Below, piece by piece: positions 1 through 7,764 of a stretch of 64,000 nucleotides of DNA (the stretch's first letter is position 1; the number at the start of each line of letters is the position of its first letter). The notes below the pieces were generated by a model, which had not been told where the DNA came from, made no database searches, and saw only the letters and a list, made by a program, of their open reading frames with translations. Source of the DNA: Chloroflexota bacterium (GTDB taxonomy: Bacteria; Chloroflexota; Anaerolineae; Anaerolineales; Anaerolineaceae); the NCBI GenBank assembly GCA_009773005.1, contig WOUT01000004.1:35103-99102 (forward strand), written 5' to 3'. A program made the translations under genes and the position numbers.

Positions 1-487
1 ATGGAATTGAAGCACTCCACTGAGGATTATACGACCTCATTTGCATCCCTCTTAGTCCACTCAGCCCTGCGCCACGCAGTAAATGCATGAGCACAGTCTC
101 CACCTGGTCATCCGCATTGTGTGCGACCATGACAGCTTGAGCGTAATTTATTTCAGCATGCTTAAAAAGGAATTGATATCTTAAAATCCTCGCCGATTCT
201 TCGACAGATAAGCGGTGCTGACAAGAATACGCATTAACATCTGCACGTTCAATGATGAAACTAATTCCCCTCTGTTTACAAAACTCCATGACCAGATTCG
301 CTTCTTCATCGGCTTCTTTACGTAACTGATGATTCATATGTGCAGCGATCACATGCAGCCCGGTATTATGAAGCAGATGCAGCATACACAAACTATCCGG
401 ACCACCTGAGATACCGGCAATCACAACCTGGTTTAGTGACAACTGGCACTTCAATTTTAAAAGTTTCTTGAATTGGTTTTGGTCCAT
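1..487 (-). CDS. tilS: tRNA(Ile)-lysidine synthase, 3' part cut by window edge
   Basis: Translation from the ATG at 487 gives about 162 residues before the left edge. It carries the PP-loop SGGPDS near residue 25, then AAHMNHQLR and AHNADDQVET, the diagnostic TilS signature of the N-type ATP pyrophosphatase family. TilS uses ATP and lysine to turn C34 of tRNA-Ile(CAU) into lysidine, so that the tRNA reads AUA; it is a cytosolic essential enzyme. The C-terminal part lies outside the window. There is no Shine-Dalgarno; a TATAAT box ends 6 bases before the ATG (see the separate entry), so the mRNA is probably leaderless. The gene diverges from the receiver-CpaE gene at 613. Confidence 0.93.
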   Translation of the reverse strand, partial: MDQNQFKKLLKLKCQLSLNQVVIAGISGGPDSLCMLHLLHNTGLHVIAAHMNHQLRKEADEEANLVMEFCKQRGISFIIERADVNAYSCQHRLSVEESARILRYQFLFKHAEINYAQAVMVAHNADDQVETVLMHLLRGAGLSGLRGMQMRSYNPQWSASIP

Positions 488-493
488 ATTGAG

Positions 494-499
494 ATTATA
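494..499 (-). promoter_or_regulatory. -10 box giving leaderless tilS mRNA
   Basis: TATAAT on the minus strand, 6 bases before the tilS ATG. The normal -10 to +1 distance puts transcription start on or next to the A of the start codon. A TTTACA lies 15 bases upstream as a possible -35. Confidence 0.6.
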
Positions 500-556
500 G
501 CATTATAAAAAACTTGTAAAAATTCATTATTTTCATTTTTTTGCTCATTATTTTGC

Positions 557-585
557 TTGCGTTGAATATCAGATTATGCTAGACT
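557..585 (+). promoter_or_regulatory. sigma70-type promoter of receiver-CpaE/sir2
   Basis: TTGCGT (557-562), a 17-base spacer, then TAGACT (580-585). Transcription would start near 592, leaving a short leader with an AAGGTG ribosome-binding site before the ATG at 613. Confidence 0.55.
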
Positions 586-612
586 TCCCTATTATGGGTT
601 AGAAGGTGCATT

Positions 613-1767
613 ATGGTAGAAAAAATAATGATCGTCGATGATGATGTTGAAACCCTTCGTTTGGTTGGGTTGATGCTTCAACGTCAAGGTTATGAGATTG
701 TCGCCGCAAACAACGGGACGCAGGCGATCGGGATGGCGCGAAGTGAAAAACCGGACTTGATCGTGCTAGATGTGATGATGCCGGATATTGACGGTTATCA
801 AGTTACAAACGAACTGCGCAAAGACCCGGAACTTGCGGATACACCAATTCTGATGTTTACCGCGAAGAGTCAGGTCGATGATAAAGTGGCGGGTTACGAC
901 GCCGGTGTCGATGATTATTTGACCAAACCAGTTCATCCGGCAGAGCTTATCGCCCATATCAAAGCGCTTCTTTCGAGAACCCGCGTAAGGCAACCAGTTC
1001 CCCCACTTGCCGTTGGTGGATACGTCATCGGAATTGTGGGATGCAAAGGCGGGTTAGGCTCATCGACCCTTGCATTGAATCTCGCCGCAAGTTATGCGCA
1101 AACAACAAAATCAGATGTTGTTGCTGTCGAGATTAAACCTGGGCAGGGAACATGGGCAACCGAGCTTGGTTTTGCGGTGTCTGAAGGACTTGGTAGTTTA
1201 TTAAAGTTAAAGCCTGCCGAGATCAAACCAAATATTGTAGAACAGAACCTCACCAGCACTGCTTTTGGTGTTCGCTTATTACTCTCCTCCAACCTGTCAC
1301 TAGGAACGGATTACAACGCATTGGTTGATAATCTTTTGGCGATCATAAACAACCTGACTCAACTTTCGCCATTAATAATTCTGGATATCGGTACACCCTT
1401 TCTGCCTGGATTTGACAAGATATGTAGTGTTTGCAAAGAAATTTATGTTATTACTGAACCCCAACCAAACACTATCAAACGAACGAAAATATTGTTTGAA
1501 GAATTACGAACAATCGGTTCTGGTGTGGGCAGAATGATCTATTTAGTTCTCTATAATCGTGTCAGATCGGATGTACAACTTACTTCAGTTCAGGTTTCAG
1601 AACTCATGGGAGGCACACCGATCACAATGATGGTACCTCCGGCTCCAGAACTTGCTTATCAGGCAATAATAAAACAGGCTCCTTTGATCAATATCCAACC
1701 CGATGGTTTGGTTGCTCAACAGATCGGTCAGTTAGCCAAGATCGTTCAAAGTCATATGAGTAAATGA
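613..1767 (+). CDS. Response-regulator receiver fused to CpaE/MinD-like ATPase
   Basis: 384 residues. Residues 1-125 are a CheY-like receiver: acidic DDD at 9-11, phospho-acceptor Asp53 in LIVLDVMMP, and the conserved Lys in YLTKP. Residues about 135-384 are a SIMIBI P-loop ATPase with a deviant Walker A, CKGGLGSSTLALNLAA. The invariant GK(T/S) lysine is replaced by Ser, as is common in CpaE proteins, so ATP turnover is doubtful. CpaE proteins place or regulate Tad/Flp pilus machinery at the membrane. The gene overlaps the Sir2 gene by 4 bases (ATGA), so the two are translationally coupled. A paralogue of the same architecture lies at 18804-19958, next to a Flp-like pilin. The family call is firm; the role is inferred. 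Confidence 0.88.
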   Translation: MVEKIMIVDDDVETLRLVGLMLQRQGYEIVAANNGTQAIGMARSEKPDLIVLDVMMPDIDGYQVTNELRKDPELADTPILMFTAKSQVDDKVAGYDAGVDDYLTKPVHPAELIAHIKALLSRTRVRQPVPPLAVGGYVIGIVGCKGGLGSSTLALNLAASYAQTTKSDVVAVEIKPGQGTWATELGFAVSEGLGSLLKLKPAEIKPNIVEQNLTSTAFGVRLLLSSNLSLGTDYNALVDNLLAIINNLTQLSPLIILDIGTPFLPGFDKICSVCKEIYVITEPQPNTIKRTKILFEELRTIGSGVGRMIYLVLYNRVRSDVQLTSVQVSELMGGTPITMMVPPAPELAYQAIIKQAPLINIQPDGLVAQQIGQLAKIVQSHMSK

Positions 1768-2549
1768 TCGATCAGATTATCATTCAACAAGTTAAACATA
1801 CCGCGCAGTTAATCTCGAATGCGCGGTATGTTGTTGTATTCACCGGAGCTGGAATTTCGACTTCGTCCGGAATCCCGGATTTTCGCAGTGAGCGTAAAGG
1901 CTTATGGCAGCGTTACGACCCTATGCAAGTTGCCTCGCTGACTGCATTTCACCACACGCCTGATATTTTCTATGACTGGTTTCGACCGCTCTTTCAGTCC
2001 TCTTACCAGGCGCAGCCCAACGCAGCTCACCTGGGTCTGGCAAAATTGGAACAAAGTCATATCATTAGATCTGTGATCACCCAGAATATCGACACCCTTC
2101 ATCAAAAAAGCGGATCTCAAAAAGTGATCGAACTGCACGGTTCTGCATTAACGTTCACTTGCCCGGTTTGTGGCGTAATAACCTCAGCAGAGCAAGTATT
2201 CAACAGTTTTTCTTCAGGTAAATCAATTCCATTATGTTTAAAATGCGAAAAAATACTAAAACCTGACATTATTCTCTTTGAAGAACCGCTGCCAATGGAT
2301 GCCTGGCAAATTGCTGAAATCGAAACCAGGAAAGCTGATTTGATGCTGGTGATCGGTTCATCACTTGAAGTTTATCCAGCGTCAACCATCCCTTATTCCG
2401 CCGCCCAAAAAGGCAGCCGCATCATCATTAACAATCTATCCCCCACGCCGCTGGACAAACAGGCAGATGTTGTTATCCCTCTGGATGCCGCGCAATTCGT
2501 CCCGTTATTGGTTGATTTTGTTAATCAGGAAATAAAAGAAAACTCCTAG
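1764..2549 (+). CDS. cobB: NAD-dependent protein deacylase, Sir2 family
   Basis: 261 residues, the usual size for a bacterial sirtuin. Visible motifs are GAGISTSSGIPDFRS (NAD binding), TQNIDTLH, catalytic His in ELHGS, and four zinc cysteines as CPVC and CLKC. It removes acyl groups from lysines using NAD+, giving nicotinamide and O-acyl-ADP-ribose. The start overlaps the stop of the CpaE-like gene by 4 bases, so the two are made together; whether the deacylase acts on the CpaE pathway is unknown. Its end overlaps the end of convergent mutL by 4 bases. Confidence 0.94.
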   Translation: MIDQIIIQQVKHTAQLISNARYVVVFTGAGISTSSGIPDFRSERKGLWQRYDPMQVASLTAFHHTPDIFYDWFRPLFQSSYQAQPNAAHLGLAKLEQSHIIRSVITQNIDTLHQKSGSQKVIELHGSALTFTCPVCGVITSAEQVFNSFSSGKSIPLCLKCEKILKPDIILFEEPLPMDAWQIAEIETRKADLMLVIGSSLEVYPASTIPYSAAQKGSRIIINNLSPTPLDKQADVVIPLDAAQFVPLLVDFVNQEIKENS

Positions 2550-4294
2550 AACGAACGGGCTCCTCTTCGCCCGAACTGCCTTTCCAACAGGTCAACCGAA
2601 AGGTGAATCATGGTCGGTCTTCCATGCGGACAAGTGCGTGGAGAAACACAATTTTCGAGGTCATGCAGTAATGAAATTTGCTCTGCGGAAGAAAGGGTTT
2701 GTCCGCCCTTTACAGCCATACGTTTGCAGATGCGCGCGATCAACCGATTTTCCAATATTCCCTGTAACGGAGTCTCATCCTCTTCAAAATCCTCAATAAG
2801 GCTTCGTAGTGCAGATTGAGGATCCCCATTCCTGAATAATGCAGGGATTGCGCTGACCCGAAAGTTATTGGCACCAAATTCCTCCACAACAAATCCATAT
2901 TGATTTAGGATTGGTAGACTCTCTATGATCAACCTGGCTGATTGAGGAGGAATCTGGATAACCTCCGGCTGGAGCATCGTTTGAGATTGGATTCTTCCTG
3001 CCTGCCCGGCCATTTTTTCAAAGAGCACCCTTTCGTGGGCAGCGTGCTGGTCGATCAGGTATAAACCATCCGGACCCTCAGCCACCAAATACGCTGCGCC
3101 AATTTGACCGATCAGCCGTAAAAGGGGAATCCTGCCCATCTCAACAGGATGAATCTGGTTCGTTTGTTGGTCAACCTGGCTGTCAGCCGCAGGAATAATA
3201 TTCTTATTTTCATCTTCCCAATTCAACCTGGCATTGATCCATGCCGGGTCAGTCTGTCCTGTGGCGGCGTCTGGCTGCCAGTGATTTGGATTAAGCTGCG
3301 GGACTGGTGAATATGCAAGTAAAGCTCTTTTAACCGCGCGCTGAATAAGGGAAAACAATAAGTCGGGTTGACGGAATCTGACTTCCGATTTCGCCGGGTG
3401 AACATTAACATCCACCTCTTCTGGTGACATTTCAATGTATAGAAGGGAGAGCGGATACCTGCCGACCATGATGAAAGTTTGATAGGCTTTGACCAAAGCA
3501 GACACCAACGAAATGTCTTGGATCCAGCGCCCGTTGACAAAAAAAGTGATCTCCTTGCGATTCGAACGTGTTACAGAAATTGGACTGATAAATCCATTAA
3601 TGCGAACTCCTTCATCCTCAAAGATCACTTCAAGCAGTTGTTTTCCAAGATCATACCCATACAATTGGATCAGGATTTCGCGGCGGTTACCGCTGCCTGT
3701 CGTGCGGAAGACCTGTTTGCCATCCATATTTAGTTGGATTGCTAGTTGCGGATAAGCCAGCGCATAACGAGTGACCAGGTGTTCGATCTGTTGTCGTTCT
3801 GTTTGATCTCGTTTAAGAAACTTCAATCGAGCCGGCGTATTAAAGAAAAGATCAGACACCGATACGACCGTACCCACCGGTACCCCAGTATGTTCGATGG
3901 ATATGATTTTCCCTCCTTCAACGATGATCTTTGAACCATTGGCTTCCTGCTGACTATGCGAGGTCATCGACATACGCGAGACAGACGCCATCGACGCCAG
4001 CGCTTCGCCTCTGAAGCCAAGCGTTGTAATATGGAACAAATCTTCGGCGGAAGCGAGTTTGCTGGTCGCGTGCCTGGTTACCGCTAATTGGAGCTCTGCG
4101 GAATTAATTCCGCAGCCGTTGTCTGACACTTCGATCGACCGCTTGCCAGCATCTTCAATGCGGATATTGATTCGGGTTGCTCCTGCATCAACCGCGTTCT
4201 CCAACAGCTCTTTAACCACTGAAGCAGCCCTTTCAACAACTTCACCGGCTGCGATTTGAGAGGCAACTTCATCAGTCAATATTTTAATACTCAT
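2546..4294 (-). CDS. mutL: DNA mismatch repair endonuclease MutL
   Basis: About 582 residues from the ATG at 4294, which gives the family N-terminus MSIKILTDEVASQIAAGEVV; the longest frame adds 19 unrelated residues. The N-terminal GHKL ATPase is shown by ELLENAVDAGA, DNGCGI and TLGFRGEAL. The C-terminal domain carries DQHAAHERVLFE (the DQHAX2EX4E metal-site motif) and CPHGRPT near the end, so this is the nicking type of MutL rather than the E. coli type. No mutS is in the window. There is no ribosome-binding site; TATAAT ends 6 bases before the ATG, pointing to a leaderless mRNA. It diverges from the HAD gene with only 80 bases between the two start codons. Confidence 0.96.
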   Translation of the reverse strand: MSIKILTDEVASQIAAGEVVERAASVVKELLENAVDAGATRINIRIEDAGKRSIEVSDNGCGINSAELQLAVTRHATSKLASAEDLFHITTLGFRGEALASMASVSRMSMTSHSQQEANGSKIIVEGGKIISIEHTGVPVGTVVSVSDLFFNTPARLKFLKRDQTERQQIEHLVTRYALAYPQLAIQLNMDGKQVFRTTGSGNRREILIQLYGYDLGKQLLEVIFEDEGVRINGFISPISVTRSNRKEITFFVNGRWIQDISLVSALVKAYQTFIMVGRYPLSLLYIEMSPEEVDVNVHPAKSEVRFRQPDLLFSLIQRAVKRALLAYSPVPQLNPNHWQPDAATGQTDPAWINARLNWEDENKNIIPAADSQVDQQTNQIHPVEMGRIPLLRLIGQIGAAYLVAEGPDGLYLIDQHAAHERVLFEKMAGQAGRIQSQTMLQPEVIQIPPQSARLIIESLPILNQYGFVVEEFGANNFRVSAIPALFRNGDPQSALRSLIEDFEEDETPLQGILENRLIARICKRMAVKGGQTLSSAEQISLLHDLENCVSPRTCPHGRPTMIHLSVDLLERQFGRRGARSF

Positions 4295-4300
4295 AAAATA

Positions 4301-4306
4301 ATTATA
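4301..4306 (-). promoter_or_regulatory. -10 box giving leaderless mutL mRNA
   Basis: TATAAT on the minus strand with exactly 6 bases to the mutL ATG, so the expected transcription start is the A of ATG. No convincing -35. Confidence 0.6.
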
Positions 4307-4360
4307 ATGTATCCGTAAATCTGCATATTTTCTGCACATTCCATTTATCAAATTTGCGAG

Positions 4361-4366
4361 TATACT
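4361..4366 (+). promoter_or_regulatory. -10 box of the HAD hydrolase gene, near-leaderless
   Basis: TATACT, 8 bases (T-rich) before the ATG at 4375. The expected start of transcription leaves 0-2 bases of leader. It forms a divergent pair with the mutL -10 box, 55 bases away. Confidence 0.5.
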
Positions 4367-4374
4367 TTTTTTCT

Positions 4375-5016
4375 ATGTGCTTTGAGATGATGTTCTTCGA
4401 CCTGGATGATACACTCTACCCGCCAACGACTGGTATTTGGCAGGCTATCGGAACACGCATGGATCAATTCATGATGAACAAATTGGCAATCCCGAAGGAT
4501 TCTGTCGCAACCCTGCGTGAGAAGCTTTTTAAAGAACATGGCACAACGATGCGCGGTTTGGTGGCCGAATATCAGGTAGATGACCAAGAATTCCTTGATT
4601 TCGTCCACGACATTCCAATTCAGAATTATTTATCACGAGATGAACTCTTGAGAAAAATCCTTGCTCTGTATCCACAACAAAAAGTAATCTTCACAAATGC
4701 AGATACCCATCATGCCAAACGGGTTCTTCATACCCTGGGCGTCAATGAATTTTTTGATCAAGTCATCGATATTCGTTCCATCCGGCCTTTTTGCAAACCA
4801 CAACCAGAAGCGTTCGCTCTGGCGCTCGGTCTAGCCGGAATTACTGACCCGTCCAAATGTGTAATGATTGATGATTCCTACCGAAACCTGGTAACCGCAA
4901 ATGAAACAGGGTTGTTTACAATCCAGGTCGGTACTGTGGTACGAAATCCGCAGGTAGATGCAGCAATCATTTCCCTGGCTGACCTGCCAAGCGTCATTCC
5001 AGTCAGTTCAAAATAG
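4375..5016 (+). CDS. HAD-superfamily hydrolase, pyrimidine 5'-nucleotidase type
   Basis: 213 residues from the ATG at 4375, chosen over the in-frame TTG at 4354 because a TATACT -10 box lies between them. HAD motifs are FFDLDDTLYPP (nucleophile Asp), IFTNADTHHAKR and CMIDDSYRN. The DLDDTLYP start and the TNA.HA.R.L..LG pattern fit the SDT1/YjjG-like nucleotidase branch, so the likely reaction is dephosphorylation of a nucleoside monophosphate; the substrate is not certain. A small membrane-protein gene follows after 7 bases. Confidence 0.85.
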   Translation: MCFEMMFFDLDDTLYPPTTGIWQAIGTRMDQFMMNKLAIPKDSVATLREKLFKEHGTTMRGLVAEYQVDDQEFLDFVHDIPIQNYLSRDELLRKILALYPQQKVIFTNADTHHAKRVLHTLGVNEFFDQVIDIRSIRPFCKPQPEAFALALGLAGITDPSKCVMIDDSYRNLVTANETGLFTIQVGTVVRNPQVDAAIISLADLPSVIPVSSK

Positions 5017-5023
5017 GAGAGCC

Positions 5024-5260
5024 GTGGCAAATACCATTTCACCATTAGGTTGGGTACTGATCGCAGGTCTGGCGATTTTTATTCTGGCTATCAATTTAGG
5101 ATTATTTCTGGGCGTAAAGAAAAAGATTCAAAAGGATAATTGGATCGACAAAATATCTTCAGCAGGCAGTACTTTGCGCGACCCGTTTCGAAAAGAGAAC
5201 GATCAATTCCAGGAATTATCGAATGAGGTCGAAAAGTTCAAACCCAAACGACAGGAATAG
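5024..5260 (+). CDS. Small single-pass membrane protein of unknown function
   Basis: 78 residues from the GTG at 5024, which has AGGAGA 3 bases upstream; the longer frame starting at 4958 lies inside the HAD gene and is not credible. One hydrophobic segment (about residues 8-28, GWVLIAGLAIFILAINLGLF) is followed by a charged cytoplasmic tail with repeated Lys and Glu. I do not recognise a family. It probably shares the HAD transcript, with 7 bases between them. Confidence 0.7.
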   Translation: MANTISPLGWVLIAGLAIFILAINLGLFLGVKKKIQKDNWIDKISSAGSTLRDPFRKENDQFQELSNEVEKFKPKRQE

Positions 5261-5333
5261 CCTCTATAATTCATCAAGGCTTGGCAGAATAATGAAAAAT
5301 CCTAAAAGGTTTATTTGTAGTATTGGAGGTTAA

Positions 5334-6584
5334 ATGAATCATAATAATACCGGACGAAATGTCCTTTTTGTATTCATAGCGCTCTTTTTATTGGCGGGAG
5401 CTTTTTCCGGCGGACTGTTGGTTGGCTGGTTGATCCCTACTCGTTCTGCGCTTGAAGTTCCAGTGCAAACAGCCAATCCAACTTCTGGTGCAACAACCCA
5501 AGGAAGCACACCAGCTAACCTGGAAACATTATTTACTCCATTTTGGGAGTCTTGGCAAATCGTGCATGACCAATTTATAGACCAACCGGTCAACGATTCT
5601 AAACTTGTGCAAGGCGCCATTCGCGGAATGCTGGATTCGCTTGGCGATAAACATACCGGTTATATGGACCCGGAGCAATATAAAGAAGCTACTGCTCCAC
5701 TCGACGGTTCGTACGAAGGAATTGGCGCTTATGTAGATACATCCGGTAAGTTGCTGACCATCATCAGCCCCATGCCAAATTCTCCTGCTGAAGCAGCCGG
5801 CTTAAAGTCTGGCGACGAAGTCATTAAAGTAAATGGCGAAGATGTAACTGGGCAGGATCCGAGCGTGGTCCTGAAATCAGTCAAAGGGCCGGCAGGAACA
5901 GACGTGACGTTGACGATTCACCGCTCAGACCCTGCCAAGACATTTGATGTCACAATCACCAGGAAAAAAATTGAACTGTTAAGTGTCGAAAGTAAGATGT
6001 TGGAAGAAAAAATTGCGTATATTGCGCTTACTACCTTTGGTGAGACGACAACAGATGAATTAAAAAAAGCGTTGAACACTCTCTTGGCAGATAACCCCAA
6101 AGGACTGATTCTGGATCTTCGCTATAACAGTGGTGGTTATCTAAATATTGCGATCGAAGTCATCTCCCAATTCATTCCAGAGGGTGTATTAATGATCGAA
6201 CAGCAGGGAAGTGGCGAAGAGATCACTTTCAGCGCCATTCCTGGCGGCTTGGCAACAAGAATTCCGCTAGTGGTTTTGGTCAATGAGGGCTCGGCATCAG
6301 CTTCCGAGATCACTGCAGGAGCCATTCAGGATTATGGCCGCGGGACGCTTGTCGGTGTAACTACTTATGGCAAAGGTTCCGTTCAAAACTGGATACCGCT
6401 TGAGAATGGACAAGGTGCAGTGCGTGTTACGATCGCCCGGTGGCTAACGCCTAATGCCCGGCAGATCAACGGGGTTGGTCTCACCCCTGATATCGTGGTT
6501 GAGATTACTCAAGCGGATATTGACGGCAAGAAAGATCCACAATTACAGAAAGCGATTGACCTCATCATTCTCAAAGGCGAATAA
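5334..6584 (+). CDS. ctpA: Carboxyl-terminal processing protease (S41 family)
   Basis: 416 residues. An N-terminal membrane anchor (about residues 10-32) is followed by a Thr/Ser-rich linker, a helical region, a PDZ domain (GIGAYVDTSGK ... SPAEAAGLKSGDEV) and the S41 peptidase core. The catalytic serine is in NEGSASASE (about residues 320-324) and the general-base lysine in TYGKGSVQ (about 347), the usual Ser/Lys dyad. It acts outside the cytoplasmic membrane, trimming or degrading proteins from their C-termini. The ribosome-binding site TTGGAGG is well placed. It stands alone between the HAD and S1 genes. Confidence 0.94.
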   Translation: MNHNNTGRNVLFVFIALFLLAGAFSGGLLVGWLIPTRSALEVPVQTANPTSGATTQGSTPANLETLFTPFWESWQIVHDQFIDQPVNDSKLVQGAIRGMLDSLGDKHTGYMDPEQYKEATAPLDGSYEGIGAYVDTSGKLLTIISPMPNSPAEAAGLKSGDEVIKVNGEDVTGQDPSVVLKSVKGPAGTDVTLTIHRSDPAKTFDVTITRKKIELLSVESKMLEEKIAYIALTTFGETTTDELKKALNTLLADNPKGLILDLRYNSGGYLNIAIEVISQFIPEGVLMIEQQGSGEEITFSAIPGGLATRIPLVVLVNEGSASASEITAGAIQDYGRGTLVGVTTYGKGSVQNWIPLENGQGAVRVTIARWLTPNARQINGVGLTPDIVVEITQADIDGKKDPQLQKAIDLIILKGE

Positions 6585-6642
6585 TCTGTGATATGATTGG
6601 CAGGATTAATTACCAATAAAATAATCAAAAACCAGGAATAAA

Positions 6643-6671
6643 TTGACAGTACCTCCAGCAAGGGGTATAAT
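6643..6671 (+). promoter_or_regulatory. Consensus sigma70 promoter of the S1-domain gene
   Basis: TTGACA (6643-6648), exactly 17 bases, then TATAAT (6666-6671): a perfect consensus promoter, the best in the window. The start near 6678 leaves a leader of about 30 bases with GGGAG before the ATG at 6709. Such a promoter predicts strong constitutive expression. Confidence 0.85.
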
Positions 6672-6708
6672 CACCCTTCGCTGATTAATGAACTCGGGAG
6701 AGACCTTT

Positions 6709-7545
6709 ATGGATATGAGTGTTGTGGCGGATACAAACCGCACAATCGAACCAAAAATGCAATTCACAGGCAAAGTAATCAAAATCCGACTGGCAGGTGC
6801 CGTGATCGACATAGGTACTGGAAAACCAGCCGTCTTACACATTTCACAAGTTGTTGCTCCTGAAAACGCCTCAATTAAACGCATTGAAGAAGTCCTCAAA
6901 GAAGGCGAAGAAATTCAGGTCTGGGTTAAAAAGGTCGCCAAGAGAGATGGCGAAGATCGCATTGAACTCACCATGGTGCGTCCGCTTGAACTGGAATGGC
7001 GCGAGATCAAGATTGGCAACCCGGTCAAAGGCAAAGTTGTCCGCCTGGAGAAATTTGGCGCGTTTGTTGAGATCGGCGCTGAACGACCCGGTTTGGTGCA
7101 CATCAGCGAAATGGCGCATGGTTACGTAAAGGTGCCCGGTGATGTAGTCAAAGAAGGCGATGAAATCGAAGCCAAAGTAATCGAAGTCAACCGCCGCAAG
7201 AAACAGATCAAGTTAAGCATGAAAGCTTTGCAGCCTGAACCAGAAGTCGTTGTAGAAGAACGACCCAAACAATCCCCTGCGCGTTATGCAGTAGATCCAA
7301 ACCGCGAAAAGAAACCAGCGCGCAAGCCGCGTCGCCGCCCGGATGAAGACAATACCGCGTTAATGAATTCGATCAATGAAACAAATGAACCAGAACCGAC
7401 TGTCATGGAATTAGCCATGCGCCAGGCTATGGAAAAAGCAAAAGACCGGAAAACAAAACAGGACGCCCACAAAGCAAAAGCGAGTTCCAAAGAACAGGAA
7501 GACATTCTTTCTCGCACTCTCGAAAACAAAATCCAAACGAACTAA
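6709..7545 (+). CDS. S1 RNA-binding domain protein (two S1 repeats)
   Basis: 278 residues from the ATG at 6709, preceded by GGGAGAG; the ATG at 6688 lies upstream of that site. S1 repeat 1 covers about residues 12-85 (FTGKVIKIRLAGAVIDIG) and repeat 2 about 95-165 (VKGKVVRLEKFGAFVEIGAE ... KLSMKAL). Then comes a basic, low-complexity tail rich in Arg/Lys/Glu. It resembles a shortened ribosomal protein S1 or a YugI/GSP13-type general RNA-binding protein and probably binds mRNA or the 30S subunit. True S1 has four to six repeats, so I do not assign rpsA. Confidence 0.88.
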   Translation: MDMSVVADTNRTIEPKMQFTGKVIKIRLAGAVIDIGTGKPAVLHISQVVAPENASIKRIEEVLKEGEEIQVWVKKVAKRDGEDRIELTMVRPLELEWREIKIGNPVKGKVVRLEKFGAFVEIGAERPGLVHISEMAHGYVKVPGDVVKEGDEIEAKVIEVNRRKKQIKLSMKALQPEPEVVVEERPKQSPARYAVDPNREKKPARKPRRRPDEDNTALMNSINETNEPEPTVMELAMRQAMEKAKDRKTKQDAHKAKASSKEQEDILSRTLENKIQTN

Positions 7546-7552
7546 GAGTCTT

Positions 7553-7584
7553 AAAAACCATCCATCAAAAACGGATGGTTTTTC
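7553..7584 (+). terminator. Intrinsic terminator after the S1-domain gene
   Basis: Ten-base-pair stem AAAACCATCC/GGATGGTTTT with a 9-base loop, followed by T and CT. Confidence 0.88.
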
Positions 7585-7630
7585 TTATAGTATTTATGTA
7601 GATATGATAAACTGAGGTTGAGGTTGATTG

Positions 7631-7659
7631 TTGAACAGATGCAGAATAAAACTTAATTA
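7631..7659 (+). promoter_or_regulatory. Possible pyrG promoter
   Basis: TTGAAC (7631-7636), 17-base spacer, TAATTA (7654-7659). This would give a leader of about 100 bases that contains the hairpin at 7696-7728. Confidence 0.4.
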
Positions 7660-7695
7660 TTGTGTGCAAAACATACTTGAAATTTGAGACATCTC

Positions 7696-7728
7696 GCAAG
7701 GAGGTGCCGGTAAAACGGCCCTCCTTGC
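7696..7728 (+). promoter_or_regulatory. Strong hairpin in the pyrG leader
   Basis: GCAAGGAGG, bulged T, GCCG, 6-base loop GTAAAA, CGGC, CCTCCTTGC: a 13-pair GC-rich stem with one bulge. The following bases are TGCTTAATTC, so there is no proper T run and it is not a standard terminator. It lies 36 bases before the pyrG ATG and may act as an attenuator, an mRNA stabiliser or a protein-binding site; the sequence alone does not decide. Confidence 0.6.
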
Positions 7729-7764
7729 TGCTTAATTCATATTAATTGTATTACGGGAGTTCCA

